Shown here: positions 8,545 to 16,439 of the stretch, one piece after another
How positions within the stretch are numbered: the first letter of the stretch is position 1
Layout of the letters: each line of letters begins with the position of its first letter
Origin: Gammaproteobacteria bacterium
GTDB lineage: Bacteria > Pseudomonadota > Gammaproteobacteria > Enterobacterales > Kangiellaceae
Length of the DNA: 64,000 bases
NCBI GenBank assembly: GCA_013373375.1
Contig: JABXHY010000005.1
Span: 1 to 64,000 of the forward strand
Direction: 5' to 3'
The notes under the pieces: generated by a model
Database searches by the model: none
Seen by the model: the letters and a program-made list of their open reading frames with translations, nothing else
Told to the model about the DNA's origin: nothing
Position numbers and translations under genes: made by a program

Positions 8545-8566
8545 TTCGGCTTGGGTTCAAGCCGAA
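8545..8566. terminator. Bidirectional terminator hairpin between slyD and rraB
   Basis: TTCGGCTTG (8545-8553), loop GGTT, CAAGCCGAA (8558-8566): a perfect 9-base-pair stem with a 4-base loop, followed by TTT on the plus strand and placed between convergent genes. Confidence 0.55.
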
Positions 8567-8726
8567 TTTCTCACTACAAAACATATTTTTAAAATTGATG
8601 AGGTGCAAATAACCTTAATCATCATTGCTTGAATTAACATGACTTGCTCGGCTGTAAAAAGTGCTGCATCAAATCACAAAAGAAATAAGCATTTCGTTAA
8701 TAAAATATTATTATGAAAAGTAACCG

Positions 8727-9074
8727 TTACTCATTCGCAACACTGGTGCCCCATCCGTCGTACTCAACTTCAAACTGCTCAGCTAACATCGTCATAAGCA
8801 CACTCGTTTTATTTACAGCATGAAACTCCGTGCAATCAATGCTAAAACACTCGAGTAAAAAATAGTCGCCTTCCTGTGGCAATATCTTTAAGCCGCCGAA
8901 ATTCATTTTCTCAAGCGATTGTAGTAGTTTTTCAAGCGAGTGCTCTGAACCAGAGGTAAAAGAATGATCGATATACCGGACAATTTGTTCGTCATCCCCC
9001 GCTTCTTTTAATGCCAAAAGAGTTTTTTTATCCATACTGACTCTTTGCTCAATTAAACTTTCGATAGCGGTCAT
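8727..9074 (-). CDS. rraB: RraB-family regulator of RNase E
   Basis: 115 residues. The C-terminal segment LMTMLAEQFEVEYDGWGTS closely matches the conserved end of RraB (YjgD), and the middle part (GLKILPQEGDYFLLECFSIDCTE) fits the domain. RraB binds RNase E and lowers degradosome activity, changing mRNA turnover. This copy is shorter than E. coli RraB and lacks its acidic tail. It lies 10 bases after a small lipoprotein gene and appears to be the last gene of the tauE-lgt-thyA-folA run. The family call rests on the C-terminal motif. Confidence 0.8.
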   Translation of the reverse strand: MTAIESLIEQRVSMDKKTLLALKEAGDDEQIVRYIDHSFTSGSEHSLEKLLQSLEKMNFGGLKILPQEGDYFLLECFSIDCTEFHAVNKTSVLMTMLAEQFEVEYDGWGTSVANE

Positions 9075-9084
9075 CTATTAGCCT

Positions 9085-9429
9085 TTACTCGGATGTATTG
9101 TCTTTAGATTTAGCACGCTCGATGCATGCCATAGTTTGGTCGGTTAGTTGAATGCTTAATTCCGTTGCATCCTCTTGCTCAGCAGAGAGAAGCTGCAGCG
9201 CTAATTTGTCGTTAAGACAGCGAGAAAAATGTTTATTAATCAAAGCTTCACAGGCTCTATCATCCCGACAAAGATCAATTAATCCAGATTGATAAGTCTG
9301 TTTGAAAAGTAACAGATTTTTTTCTGATTCTTCCAGCTCACGATCAGAACCAAACTCATCACTGCTATTTATGTCGCAGCCGGAAAGTACCAAGCAACAA
9401 AAAACTGCAATTGTTTTAAACGACGTCAT
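9085..9429 (-). CDS. Small hypothetical lipoprotein
   Basis: 114 residues with a type II signal peptide and lipobox LSGC (Cys18). The residue after Cys is Asp, which in enterobacterial rules favours inner-membrane retention. The mature part is acidic and helical, with three further cysteines (LCRDDRACEALI, FSRCLND, MACIERA) that resemble spaced disulfides. The start overlaps the end of folA by 14 bases, so it is probably coupled to folA. Family not recognised. Confidence 0.7.
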   Translation of the reverse strand: MTSFKTIAVFCCLVLSGCDINSSDEFGSDRELEESEKNLLLFKQTYQSGLIDLCRDDRACEALINKHFSRCLNDKLALQLLSAEQEDATELSIQLTDQTMACIERAKSKDNTSE

Positions 9430-9910
9430 AAGTCACAAACCGATACTCGTAAGGATTTTTGTCATCGGCTTTATGGGTTTCTTCAGCGACAGTTTTTAAT
9501 TCAAGGTGATCATATTTGGGGAAAAAGGCGTCACCGTCAGTTGTCAGATCAATAAAAGTTAAATACAGTCGGTCTGCTTGATCTATGGTTTGCTGATAAA
9601 TATTGCCACCACCAGTGATCATGATTTCGTCGTGCTGCTGTAAATGTTCTAATGCTTGTTCAATACTTTCGACGACTGTAACGCCTTCGCTGTGCCAATC
9701 TTTATTTCGGGTAATGACAACATTCTCTCGACCCGGCAACGGTCGACCAATCGACTCAAATGTTTTGCGTCCCATAACAATAGGTTTACCCATTGTTGTT
9801 TGCTTGAAATGCTTTAAGTCGGCTGGCATATGCCACGGCATCGCATTATCTTTTCCGATAACGCGATTATTTGCCATTGCACAAATGAGTGAAATCTTTG
9901 GTAGAGTCAT
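9416..9910 (-). CDS. folA: Dihydrofolate reductase
   Basis: 164 residues. It reduces dihydrofolate to tetrahydrofolate with NADPH. Family motifs are all present: ANNRVIGKDNAMPWHMPADLK with the catalytic Asp ~27, MGRKTFESIGRPLPGR, and MITGGGNIYQQ. It follows thyA by 62 bases on the same strand, the common thyA-folA arrangement that pairs dTMP synthesis with recycling of the dihydrofolate it makes. Confidence 0.97.
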   Translation of the reverse strand: MTLPKISLICAMANNRVIGKDNAMPWHMPADLKHFKQTTMGKPIVMGRKTFESIGRPLPGRENVVITRNKDWHSEGVTVVESIEQALEHLQQHDEIMITGGGNIYQQTIDQADRLYLTFIDLTTDGDAFFPKYDHLELKTVAEETHKADDKNPYEYRFVTYDVV

Positions 9911-9972
9911 AATGAGTTCAATTCTTAATTTAGCTTGTTTACTTTTGCAAACTGTTGATTAAATTCTGTGTA

Positions 9973-10767
9973 TTATACAGCAACCGGCGCTTTTATGTGC
10001 GGATGACTCTCATAGTTAAGAATTTCAAAATCTTCAAACTCATAACTGTACAGATCCCCTGGTTTACGACGGATGTTAAGCTGCGGCAGTGGCAGTGGTT
10101 CTCTGGACAATTGTGTTTTGGCTTGCTCAAAATGATTGGCGTATAAGTGAACGTCGCCACCGCTCCAAATAAACTCGCCAACATCTAAGTTGCATTGCTG
10201 CGCCATCATGTGGGTGAGCAACGCATAAGACGCAATATTAAAAGGTACTCCGAGAAATATATCCGCGCTGCGCTGGTACAATTGGCACGAGAGCTTTCCA
10301 TCTGCAACGTAAAACTGAAACAGCGAATGACACGGTGGTAACGCCATTTCATCGGCCACACCAGGATTGTAGGCGACAACCATTAAGCGTCGAGAATTCG
10401 GATTATTTTTTATTTGTTCAACAACATTACTGATTTGGTCAACGGTCGTTCCATCGGGCTTTTTCCAGCTGCGCCATTGCTCGCCGTATACCGGGCCTAA
10501 GTCTCCACTTTCGTCGGCCCACTCATCCCAGATTGAAACGCCATTGTCTTTTAAATATTGAATATTGGTATCACCATTAAGGAACCATAAAAGTTCGTAA
10601 ATTATCGAACGCAAATGCAACTTTTTAGTGGTCACCAATGGAAAACCTTGTTGAAGATCGAATCGCATTTGATAACCAAAGACACTGCGCGTTCCAGTAC
10701 CTGTTCGATCACCCTTGTCAGCGCCGTTGTCAAGCACGTGTTTCATCATGGTTAAATATTGCTGCAT
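9973..10767 (-). CDS. thyA: Thymidylate synthase
   Basis: 264 residues, the exact length of the E. coli enzyme. It converts dUMP and methylene-THF to dTMP and DHF. The catalytic cysteine is in [12 protein letters not shown], the phosphate-binding arginines are in [21 protein letters not shown], and [12 protein letters not shown] is at the N-terminus. It sits 48 bases downstream of lgt, as in many Gammaproteobacteria (lgt-thyA), and upstream of folA. Confidence 0.97.
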   Translation of the reverse strand: MQQYLTMMKHVLDNGADKGDRTGTGTRSVFGYQMRFDLQQGFPLVTTKKLHLRSIIYELLWFLNGDTNIQYLKDNGVSIWDEWADESGDLGPVYGEQWRSWKKPDGTTVDQISNVVEQIKNNPNSRRLMVVAYNPGVADEMALPPCHSLFQFYVADGKLSCQLYQRSADIFLGVPFNIASYALLTHMMAQQCNLDVGEFIWSGGDVHLYANHFEQAKTQLSREPLPLPQLNIRRKPGDLYSYEFEDFEILNYESHPHIKAPVAV

Positions 10768-10815
10768 ACTAACTACTCATTTTTCTTTAATTCACGAAAC
10801 TAAATAAACCATCGA

Positions 10816-11658
10816 TCAATTTGATTTGGCTTTTTTCTTATTTTTCGACTCAGTCTTGGCAACATCGAAAACAGGTTTGCGGTAAGCCAAAACCACCAAC
10901 ACCAGGCCTAATACAATCATCGGCGCACTCAGGACCTGTCCCATTGTTAACCATTCTGCCATGTGTTTAAGGTGCTCATCGGGCTCCCTAAAATACTCGA
11001 CCATAAATCGGAAACCACCATACCCCATTAAAAATAATCCAGAAGTGGCCATTCGCGGTCGAGGCTTTGCGCTGTACCAATACAATAAAATAAATAGAAC
11101 GACACCTTCTAAAACAAACTCATACAGTTGTGATGGATGCCGATAAAGTTTTTCAGGATCTGTTGGGAATATCATCGCCCAAGGCGTGCTCTCTAGATCG
11201 GTCGGTCTGCCATAAAGTTCAGCATTTATAAAATTGCCAACTCGGCCGACGCCCAACCCAATAGGTGCTAGTGGTGCAATAAAGTCTGCCAGCGACCAAA
11301 AAGGTTTCTTTGTTTTTTTAGCAAACAGAACAAAAGCAGCGATTACCCCGAGCATGCCACCATGAAAGGACATACCGCCTTCATAAACTTTGAATAAATA
11401 AAGCGGATTCGCAATAAAAAGATCGAAGTGATAAAACAGCACATAACCAACTCTGCCCCCTATCACGACGCCCAGAAAACCATAAAAGATAAAATCGCTA
11501 ATTTCATCTGGAGTCCAGATGCTACCGGGCTTTTTGGCCCGATTTACACCAAGCCACCAAGCTGCGGCAATACCTATAAGGTAAGCAAGTGCATACCAAC
11601 GAAGCGCGATAGGTCCATAAATTTGAAAAATAACTGGATCAATCTGTGGAAATTCCAT
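10816..11658 (-). CDS. lgt: Prolipoprotein diacylglyceryl transferase
   Basis: 280 residues, polytopic inner-membrane enzyme that attaches diacylglyceryl from phosphatidylglycerol to the lipobox cysteine of prolipoproteins. The Lgt signature GRVGNFINAELYGRPT and the essential YEGGMSFHGGMLG motif are intact, and about seven membrane helices are visible. The C-terminus is Lys-rich (SKNKKKAKSN). It follows the TauE/SafE gene by 7 bases. Confidence 0.97.
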   Translation of the reverse strand: MEFPQIDPVIFQIYGPIALRWYALAYLIGIAAAWWLGVNRAKKPGSIWTPDEISDFIFYGFLGVVIGGRVGYVLFYHFDLFIANPLYLFKVYEGGMSFHGGMLGVIAAFVLFAKKTKKPFWSLADFIAPLAPIGLGVGRVGNFINAELYGRPTDLESTPWAMIFPTDPEKLYRHPSQLYEFVLEGVVLFILLYWYSAKPRPRMATSGLFLMGYGGFRFMVEYFREPDEHLKHMAEWLTMGQVLSAPMIVLGLVLVVLAYRKPVFDVAKTESKNKKKAKSN

Positions 11659-11665
11659 GCGTCCA

Positions 11666-12460
11666 CTACCCTAAAAATTTAATGCAGATGCGAATACCGA
11701 TAATCAAAAGAAAGGCCGCAAATACTTTTTTTAATTGTTCTGCTGGCAGCCAATGCGCCAGCCGAGCACCCAAAGGCGCGGTCAAAATCGAAGTCAGTAT
11801 GATACCTAAAAATGCCGGCAAATAGATATAGCCAATCGCCAGCTGAGAGAACTCTCTGTCCCACCCAACTATGGCATAGCTCACAGCTCCAGCAACGGCC
11901 AGCGGTAAGCCACAGGCTGCAGCCGTTCCCACTGCTCGAGTAATGGATTGGCCAAAGCGCAACATTAATGGCACTACCAAACTGCCGCCCCCGATGCCCA
12001 CAAGTCCCGAAGCACAACCTATGGCAGCAGAGCTGCTGAACAATAATGTTTTATTTTGATGTTCTTGCGCACTAGACGGCTGTCGAGCAAGCAAAATTTG
12101 AACCGCCATCAAGATTGCGCCAATACCAAAAATCGCTCCCAGCCATTGCGAAGACAAATAATCGGCAATCAGACCTGAACCTATTGCACCCAACACGATA
12201 CCAGGAGTTAACAAACGGAAGTATTGCCAGTTCACACTGCCCCGCTTGTGATGAGCGCTAAAACTAGAAATTGATGTCACGCAAATCGTCGCCAAACTTG
12301 TACCTATCGCAACATGCATGACAATTGCTTCGGGCACACCCGACATTGGCAGCACAAGTATCAACGCAGGTACTATAACAAAACCTCCACCAATACCCAG
12401 TAAGCCAGCAAGTAGGCCTGCAAGTCCGCCTACAATTAGATAGATTGTCCATTCATACAT
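11666..12460 (-). CDS. TauE/SafE family anion exporter
   Basis: 264 residues with about eight membrane helices in two homologous halves, each starting with a Gly-rich motif (GLLGIGGGFVIVPALIL and GLVGIGGGSLVVPLML). This is the TauE/SafE (DUF81) fold, associated with export of sulfite, sulfoacetate or related organosulfur anions; substrate not predictable. First gene of the run leading into lgt-thyA-folA, and divergent from the NRDE gene. Confidence 0.9.
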   Translation of the reverse strand: MYEWTIYLIVGGLAGLLAGLLGIGGGFVIVPALILVLPMSGVPEAIVMHVAIGTSLATICVTSISSFSAHHKRGSVNWQYFRLLTPGIVLGAIGSGLIADYLSSQWLGAIFGIGAILMAVQILLARQPSSAQEHQNKTLLFSSSAAIGCASGLVGIGGGSLVVPLMLRFGQSITRAVGTAAACGLPLAVAGAVSYAIVGWDREFSQLAIGYIYLPAFLGIILTSILTAPLGARLAHWLPAEQLKKVFAAFLLIIGIRICIKFLG

Positions 12461-12571
12461 TAAATATTTCTTACCTTTTGTCGCACACCATAAATTGCAA
12501 TGTTGTATCCTATAGCTTTGCCGTAAAACATAAGCGGTAAAAGTTTTAGAGCAAACAAAACAAGGTTAGGT

Positions 12572-13408
12572 ATGTGTTTAATTGCTTTTGCTATTAATCA
12601 ACACAAACATTATCCATTAATCATTCTCGCGAATCGAGATGAGTTTTTTGCGCGTCCGACAAAAGCGTTAGCGCAGTGGATCGATAATTCAAACATTATT
12701 GGTGGACAAGACCTTGAGGCAGGCGGTACTTGGCTGGCGGTTAGCCCTTCTGGCAAATGGGCGGCCCTTACTAATTTTCGTAATCCTGCTGAAAAGCCAA
12801 AACATCGCTCTCGAGGGGAAATTATTAAACGTTATTTGAGTGACTCTTCGTCTTCAAAACTCAGCACAAAACAGTTTATTGAAGAGTTACAATTGCAGCA
12901 TGAAGAATTCAATGGCTTTAATCTGGTGCTCGGTGATCTAGCAATGAATACCTGTTTTTTTATCAGCAATCACCCTTGGTCTTGTTCGCAGCTAAATGAT
13001 GGTGTTTATACTATCAGTAATGGACCAATTAATAACCGTTGGCCAAAAATGGAAAATTTCCATCAGGGCATCCTACAATTGCTAACGCAAAATCCAGCTG
13101 ATTTTGAAAAAGCTCTTGCTTTAATGACAGGCTCAATTGAAATTGAAGAAGATAGCTTACCAAATACCGGAATTAGTAGAGAGTTAGAGAAATCACTTGC
13201 ACAACCGTTTATTCAGCCATTTGAAACTCAAAAAGGAACTTATGGTACTCGTTCATCAGCACTAGTGCTGTATGAACAGAAAACCACTTCGGCTCCGAAT
13301 AAACAATCGCAGAATACAGAGTCACAATGGCTATTCACTGAGTATCAACATCAAACAAAAGAAACCTGTAGCTTAACGTGTCCAATAAGTTTTAAAAGTG
13401 AGCGATGA
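12572..13408 (+). CDS. NRDE (TANGO2-like) protein
   Basis: 278 residues with the N-terminal MCLIAFA and NRDEFFARPT motifs that define the NRDE/TANGO2 family; the initial MC resembles an Ntn-hydrolase-like N-terminal cysteine. Later segments GGTWLAVSPSGKWAALTN and GTYGTRSSALVL are also typical. The human homologue is tied to metabolic crises and possibly haem handling; the bacterial role is unresolved. The next gene begins 3 bases after its stop. Confidence 0.88.
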   Translation: MCLIAFAINQHKHYPLIILANRDEFFARPTKALAQWIDNSNIIGGQDLEAGGTWLAVSPSGKWAALTNFRNPAEKPKHRSRGEIIKRYLSDSSSSKLSTKQFIEELQLQHEEFNGFNLVLGDLAMNTCFFISNHPWSCSQLNDGVYTISNGPINNRWPKMENFHQGILQLLTQNPADFEKALALMTGSIEIEEDSLPNTGISRELEKSLAQPFIQPFETQKGTYGTRSSALVLYEQKTTSAPNKQSQNTESQWLFTEYQHQTKETCSLTCPISFKSER

Positions 13409-13411
13409 TCA

Positions 13412-14023
13412 ATGACCAAACCTTTCTCCCAAGCCTGTGAAAACAACAAACAACCGATTTTGTCGGCCATTGACCATTACTTTTCCAACTCTCAAGAAGT
13501 GTTAGAAGTGGGCAGCGGTACCGGCCAACATGCAGTGTACTTTGCAGAACAAATGCCCGACCTGATATGGCAAACCAGTGATCAACTACAATATCACGAA
13601 GGAATCACCCAATGGCTCCAGGAAGCGAATCTACCTAACGCATTACTTCCCATTGAGCTTGACGTAACTCGGCAATGGCCTAACAAAATCTACCAGGGAA
13701 TCTTTAGTGCGAATACCACTCACATTATGAGTTGGCCAATGGTTGAAGCTTTTTTTAATGGTGTTGGTGAACATTTGGAAGTCAATGGACACTTTTGTCT
13801 TTACGGACCATTCAACTTTTGCGGTGAATTTACCAGTGATAGTAATCGACAGTTTGATGCTTCGTTAAAGTCGCAGGACGAAGCAATGGGTATTCGAGAC
13901 TATGTTGATTTGGAAGAATTAGCCAGACAATCGCAGCTAGTATTCGTGGAAAAACGTGAAATGCCCGCCAATAATCATCTTTTAGTTTGGCAAAAGTCGA
14001 TAAACAGTAAGATTTCACTCTAA
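13412..14023 (+). CDS. DUF938 family SAM-dependent methyltransferase-like protein
   Basis: 203 residues. A class I methyltransferase motif I is present (VLEVGSGTGQHAVYFA, residues ~30-45), followed by the family features HIMSWPMVEAFF, LYGPFNFCGEFTS and MPANNHLLVWQK. DUF938 members are widespread and have no established substrate. It starts 3 bases after the NRDE gene, so the pair is likely coupled. Confidence 0.85.
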   Translation: MTKPFSQACENNKQPILSAIDHYFSNSQEVLEVGSGTGQHAVYFAEQMPDLIWQTSDQLQYHEGITQWLQEANLPNALLPIELDVTRQWPNKIYQGIFSANTTHIMSWPMVEAFFNGVGEHLEVNGHFCLYGPFNFCGEFTSDSNRQFDASLKSQDEAMGIRDYVDLEELARQSQLVFVEKREMPANNHLLVWQKSINSKISL

Positions 14024-14086
14024 TAATCGACTATTCGCAATGTTCCGATTAACATTTATCTATAACAGGAAGTATCAGGAAAGTTA

Positions 14087-16432
14087 ATGACAGCTCCAAC
14101 TGAGTCTAGCTCCTTCTTTAAAGAACTAATTAAGCGTCGAGTACTGCCGATAATCGGGATCTATCTCGGTGCGACAGTTGCCTTAATGGAATTTTCGGGA
14201 ATGGTTATCGAGCGATATGGTTTTAATGACCAGATTGTTGATTATGTGCTCGCTATCATGTTGACCTTTATTCCTGCCATGCTAATTCTCGCATGGCGTC
14301 ACGGAGCGCCAGGAAAAGACGAATGGGGTAAAGTCGAGAAAATTGGCGTACCCGCGAATTTAATTGCTGTCGTAATTGTTATCTTTTTTCTAAATTCACA
14401 GACTTCGCCAAGCAACGCTCCCCAAATTATTGAACATTCAGAAACTCCCATGTTGCAATCAAAAAGTCCAGAGCGAGCAACGATTCCCAGGTTAGGCGTA
14501 TTATTTTTCGACGAAATGGATGTGCCGACCGATCGCGAATGGGAAAGTTACGCTGCAACATTTTTGTTAACCAACCAACTTCGCCAAAATCCGAATATGT
14601 ATACAACGTCGCTGTTTGATGATGACTTTTTCTGGGAAGTTCGTAGGGCGGGATATCAAGATGGAAAGAATCTTCCTTTTTCTCTCGCAAGAAGAGTCGC
14701 AAGAAATAATGACCTCCACTATTTCTTGCGTGGCAAATTATCAAAATCAGATAAATACAAACTCGACCTCACTGTTTACGATTCAAAAACCGCAAATGAA
14801 ATAAAACAAATTTCCGTTTCAGGAGACACGCTCTTTGCAATCACTGACTCGGCTACAACTTTAATTCAGAACATTCCAGAACTTGAACTTAAACAAACAT
14901 CATCCATCAACCAAATTCCGTCACAAGAATTTGCAACCAATAATAAAGCTGCACTTAAAGCTTTTATTGAAAGTTTAATGGCGACCACATTCCAAAATGA
15001 TTATGAGCTAGCAAGCGAGCGCGTAGAGAAAGCTATTGAGCTTGACCCAAATTTTGCCTACGCCTATTTTAGAGCAGGAATTTTAGCAGCCGACCAAGGA
15101 TTACTGGAGAAAAGTAATCAGTACTTCAAAAAGTCTTTGTCCTACAATTATAAATTGACTCCACGCCTTCGACTCACTATCAGAGCGGCTATCTATGCCA
15201 CTGAGCAAAACCCTCAGGAACAGATAAATTTATATCGAAATTGGATCGAACTCTATCCAAATGATTATGAGCCAAAAAATCAACTTGCCTTTGTGCTTAA
15301 GTTTCGAACCGAAGATCGAAATGAAATTATTCAACTTCTTAATGATTCACTGGCAATCAATCCCGCGCAAGCAGAAGTTTATGGCAACTTAGCCGAAGCC
15401 TACTTGGCGCAAAATAAAATTAATGAAGCTAAACAAGCTTACCAACAACAGAGAAAGTTACGACCAGAATCTTTTCGTCCGCTACTTGAGTTAGGGTTCA
15501 TTGCATTGAGTGAGGGTAAATTAGATGAAGCCGAAAAGTTATTCAGTCAAGCTTCTTTAATGGAAAGTGATAAAGTAAGTCCTGTTCTCGAGTTGGCTAA
15601 ATTGGCATTTCGTCAAGGTGATTTAAAAACTACTCAAAACAAATTTAATGAAGCGGCAATGATCTCGCAAGCACCAAGACAGCTGGCCATGTTAAAGCAA
15701 GCAGAAATGTTGGTTGCAACCTTATCTGGAAAGCCACAAAAAGCTTACCAGCTATTAGAAGAATTTCAGCAGACCATAAGTGAGTTTGAGAATCCAATAG
15801 AGACCTTATTTGGTGCTTATGTATCTCAGACTGAAACTTATCTGCAAGCAAATAAACAAGAAGTTATTGAAGAACAGCTGAATAATCTAAAGTCGGGATT
15901 TGATCCGAGTTTAAGACCTTTGGTTGACTTTGCGAGCCTATTCATTCAAATAAAAAATCAAGAATTAACGCAAGCAAAACAGACTCATAAAAAGTTAACA
16001 GAATTGACAGATACATTTCAATTACTCCAACTGCGTTACTTACTTCATTTTACGGCAGGTCGTATTAGTGAAGTGGAGAATAATTGGCAAGAAGCAATAA
16101 AAAATTTATCTAACGCGGAAGATAATATTCGACTTTACCCTTCATTCACCCGACATATGGACCCAATTATTGAGGAAGCAACTATTCGAGTATTGAGAAA
16201 ATCTGGAGACGTTTCTAAGTCCATCGAGAGAGCTGAAATTTATCTTCAAAAATGGCCGTTTCATCCACTAATTAATATCGAATATGCCAAAAGTTTGATT
16301 GAAAGTGAACAGTTAGAAAAAGCGAGAAACGCAATAGATAAAGTTAAAATAATACTCAATAATGCTGAATCACAATGTTTCGCTTGTGGCGAGCTTCAAA
16401 AACTGGATGAGCGATTAATTAAGGGCGAATAA
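14087..16432 (+). CDS. Membrane-anchored TPR protein with TolB/FlgO-like domain
   Basis: 781 residues. The N-terminus (FFKELIKRRVLPIIGIYLGA) and two or three membrane helices (residues ~17-37, 46-68, 82-101) are followed by a periplasmic-looking alpha/beta domain at ~125-275 (PRLGVLFFDEMD, LRGKLSKSDKYKLDLTVYD) of the type found in TolB/FlgO-like proteins. Residues ~290-620 hold many TPR units (IELDPNFAYAYFRAGILAADQG, EVYGNLAEAYLAQNKINEA). This N-terminal type is common in sensor-like proteins of Gammaproteobacteria that sometimes carry a DNA-binding or cyclase domain; neither is present here. The exact function is unknown. Its stop is 7 bases from the convergent ptsP stop. Confidence 0.8.
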   Translation: MTAPTESSSFFKELIKRRVLPIIGIYLGATVALMEFSGMVIERYGFNDQIVDYVLAIMLTFIPAMLILAWRHGAPGKDEWGKVEKIGVPANLIAVVIVIFFLNSQTSPSNAPQIIEHSETPMLQSKSPERATIPRLGVLFFDEMDVPTDREWESYAATFLLTNQLRQNPNMYTTSLFDDDFFWEVRRAGYQDGKNLPFSLARRVARNNDLHYFLRGKLSKSDKYKLDLTVYDSKTANEIKQISVSGDTLFAITDSATTLIQNIPELELKQTSSINQIPSQEFATNNKAALKAFIESLMATTFQNDYELASERVEKAIELDPNFAYAYFRAGILAADQGLLEKSNQYFKKSLSYNYKLTPRLRLTIRAAIYATEQNPQEQINLYRNWIELYPNDYEPKNQLAFVLKFRTEDRNEIIQLLNDSLAINPAQAEVYGNLAEAYLAQNKINEAKQAYQQQRKLRPESFRPLLELGFIALSEGKLDEAEKLFSQASLMESDKVSPVLELAKLAFRQGDLKTTQNKFNEAAMISQAPRQLAMLKQAEMLVATLSGKPQKAYQLLEEFQQTISEFENPIETLFGAYVSQTETYLQANKQEVIEEQLNNLKSGFDPSLRPLVDFASLFIQIKNQELTQAKQTHKKLTELTDTFQLLQLRYLLHFTAGRISEVENNWQEAIKNLSNAEDNIRLYPSFTRHMDPIIEEATIRVLRKSGDVSKSIERAEIYLQKWPFHPLINIEYAKSLIESEQLEKARNAIDKVKIILNNAESQCFACGELQKLDERLIKGE

Positions 16433-16439
16433 TTTCAAA

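Noticed and set aside
9966-9980. LexA-box-like CTGT-N7-ACAG at the thyA stop
   Set aside because: The spacer is 7 bases, not the 8 of a LexA box, and it lies at the 3' end of thyA rather than in a promoter.
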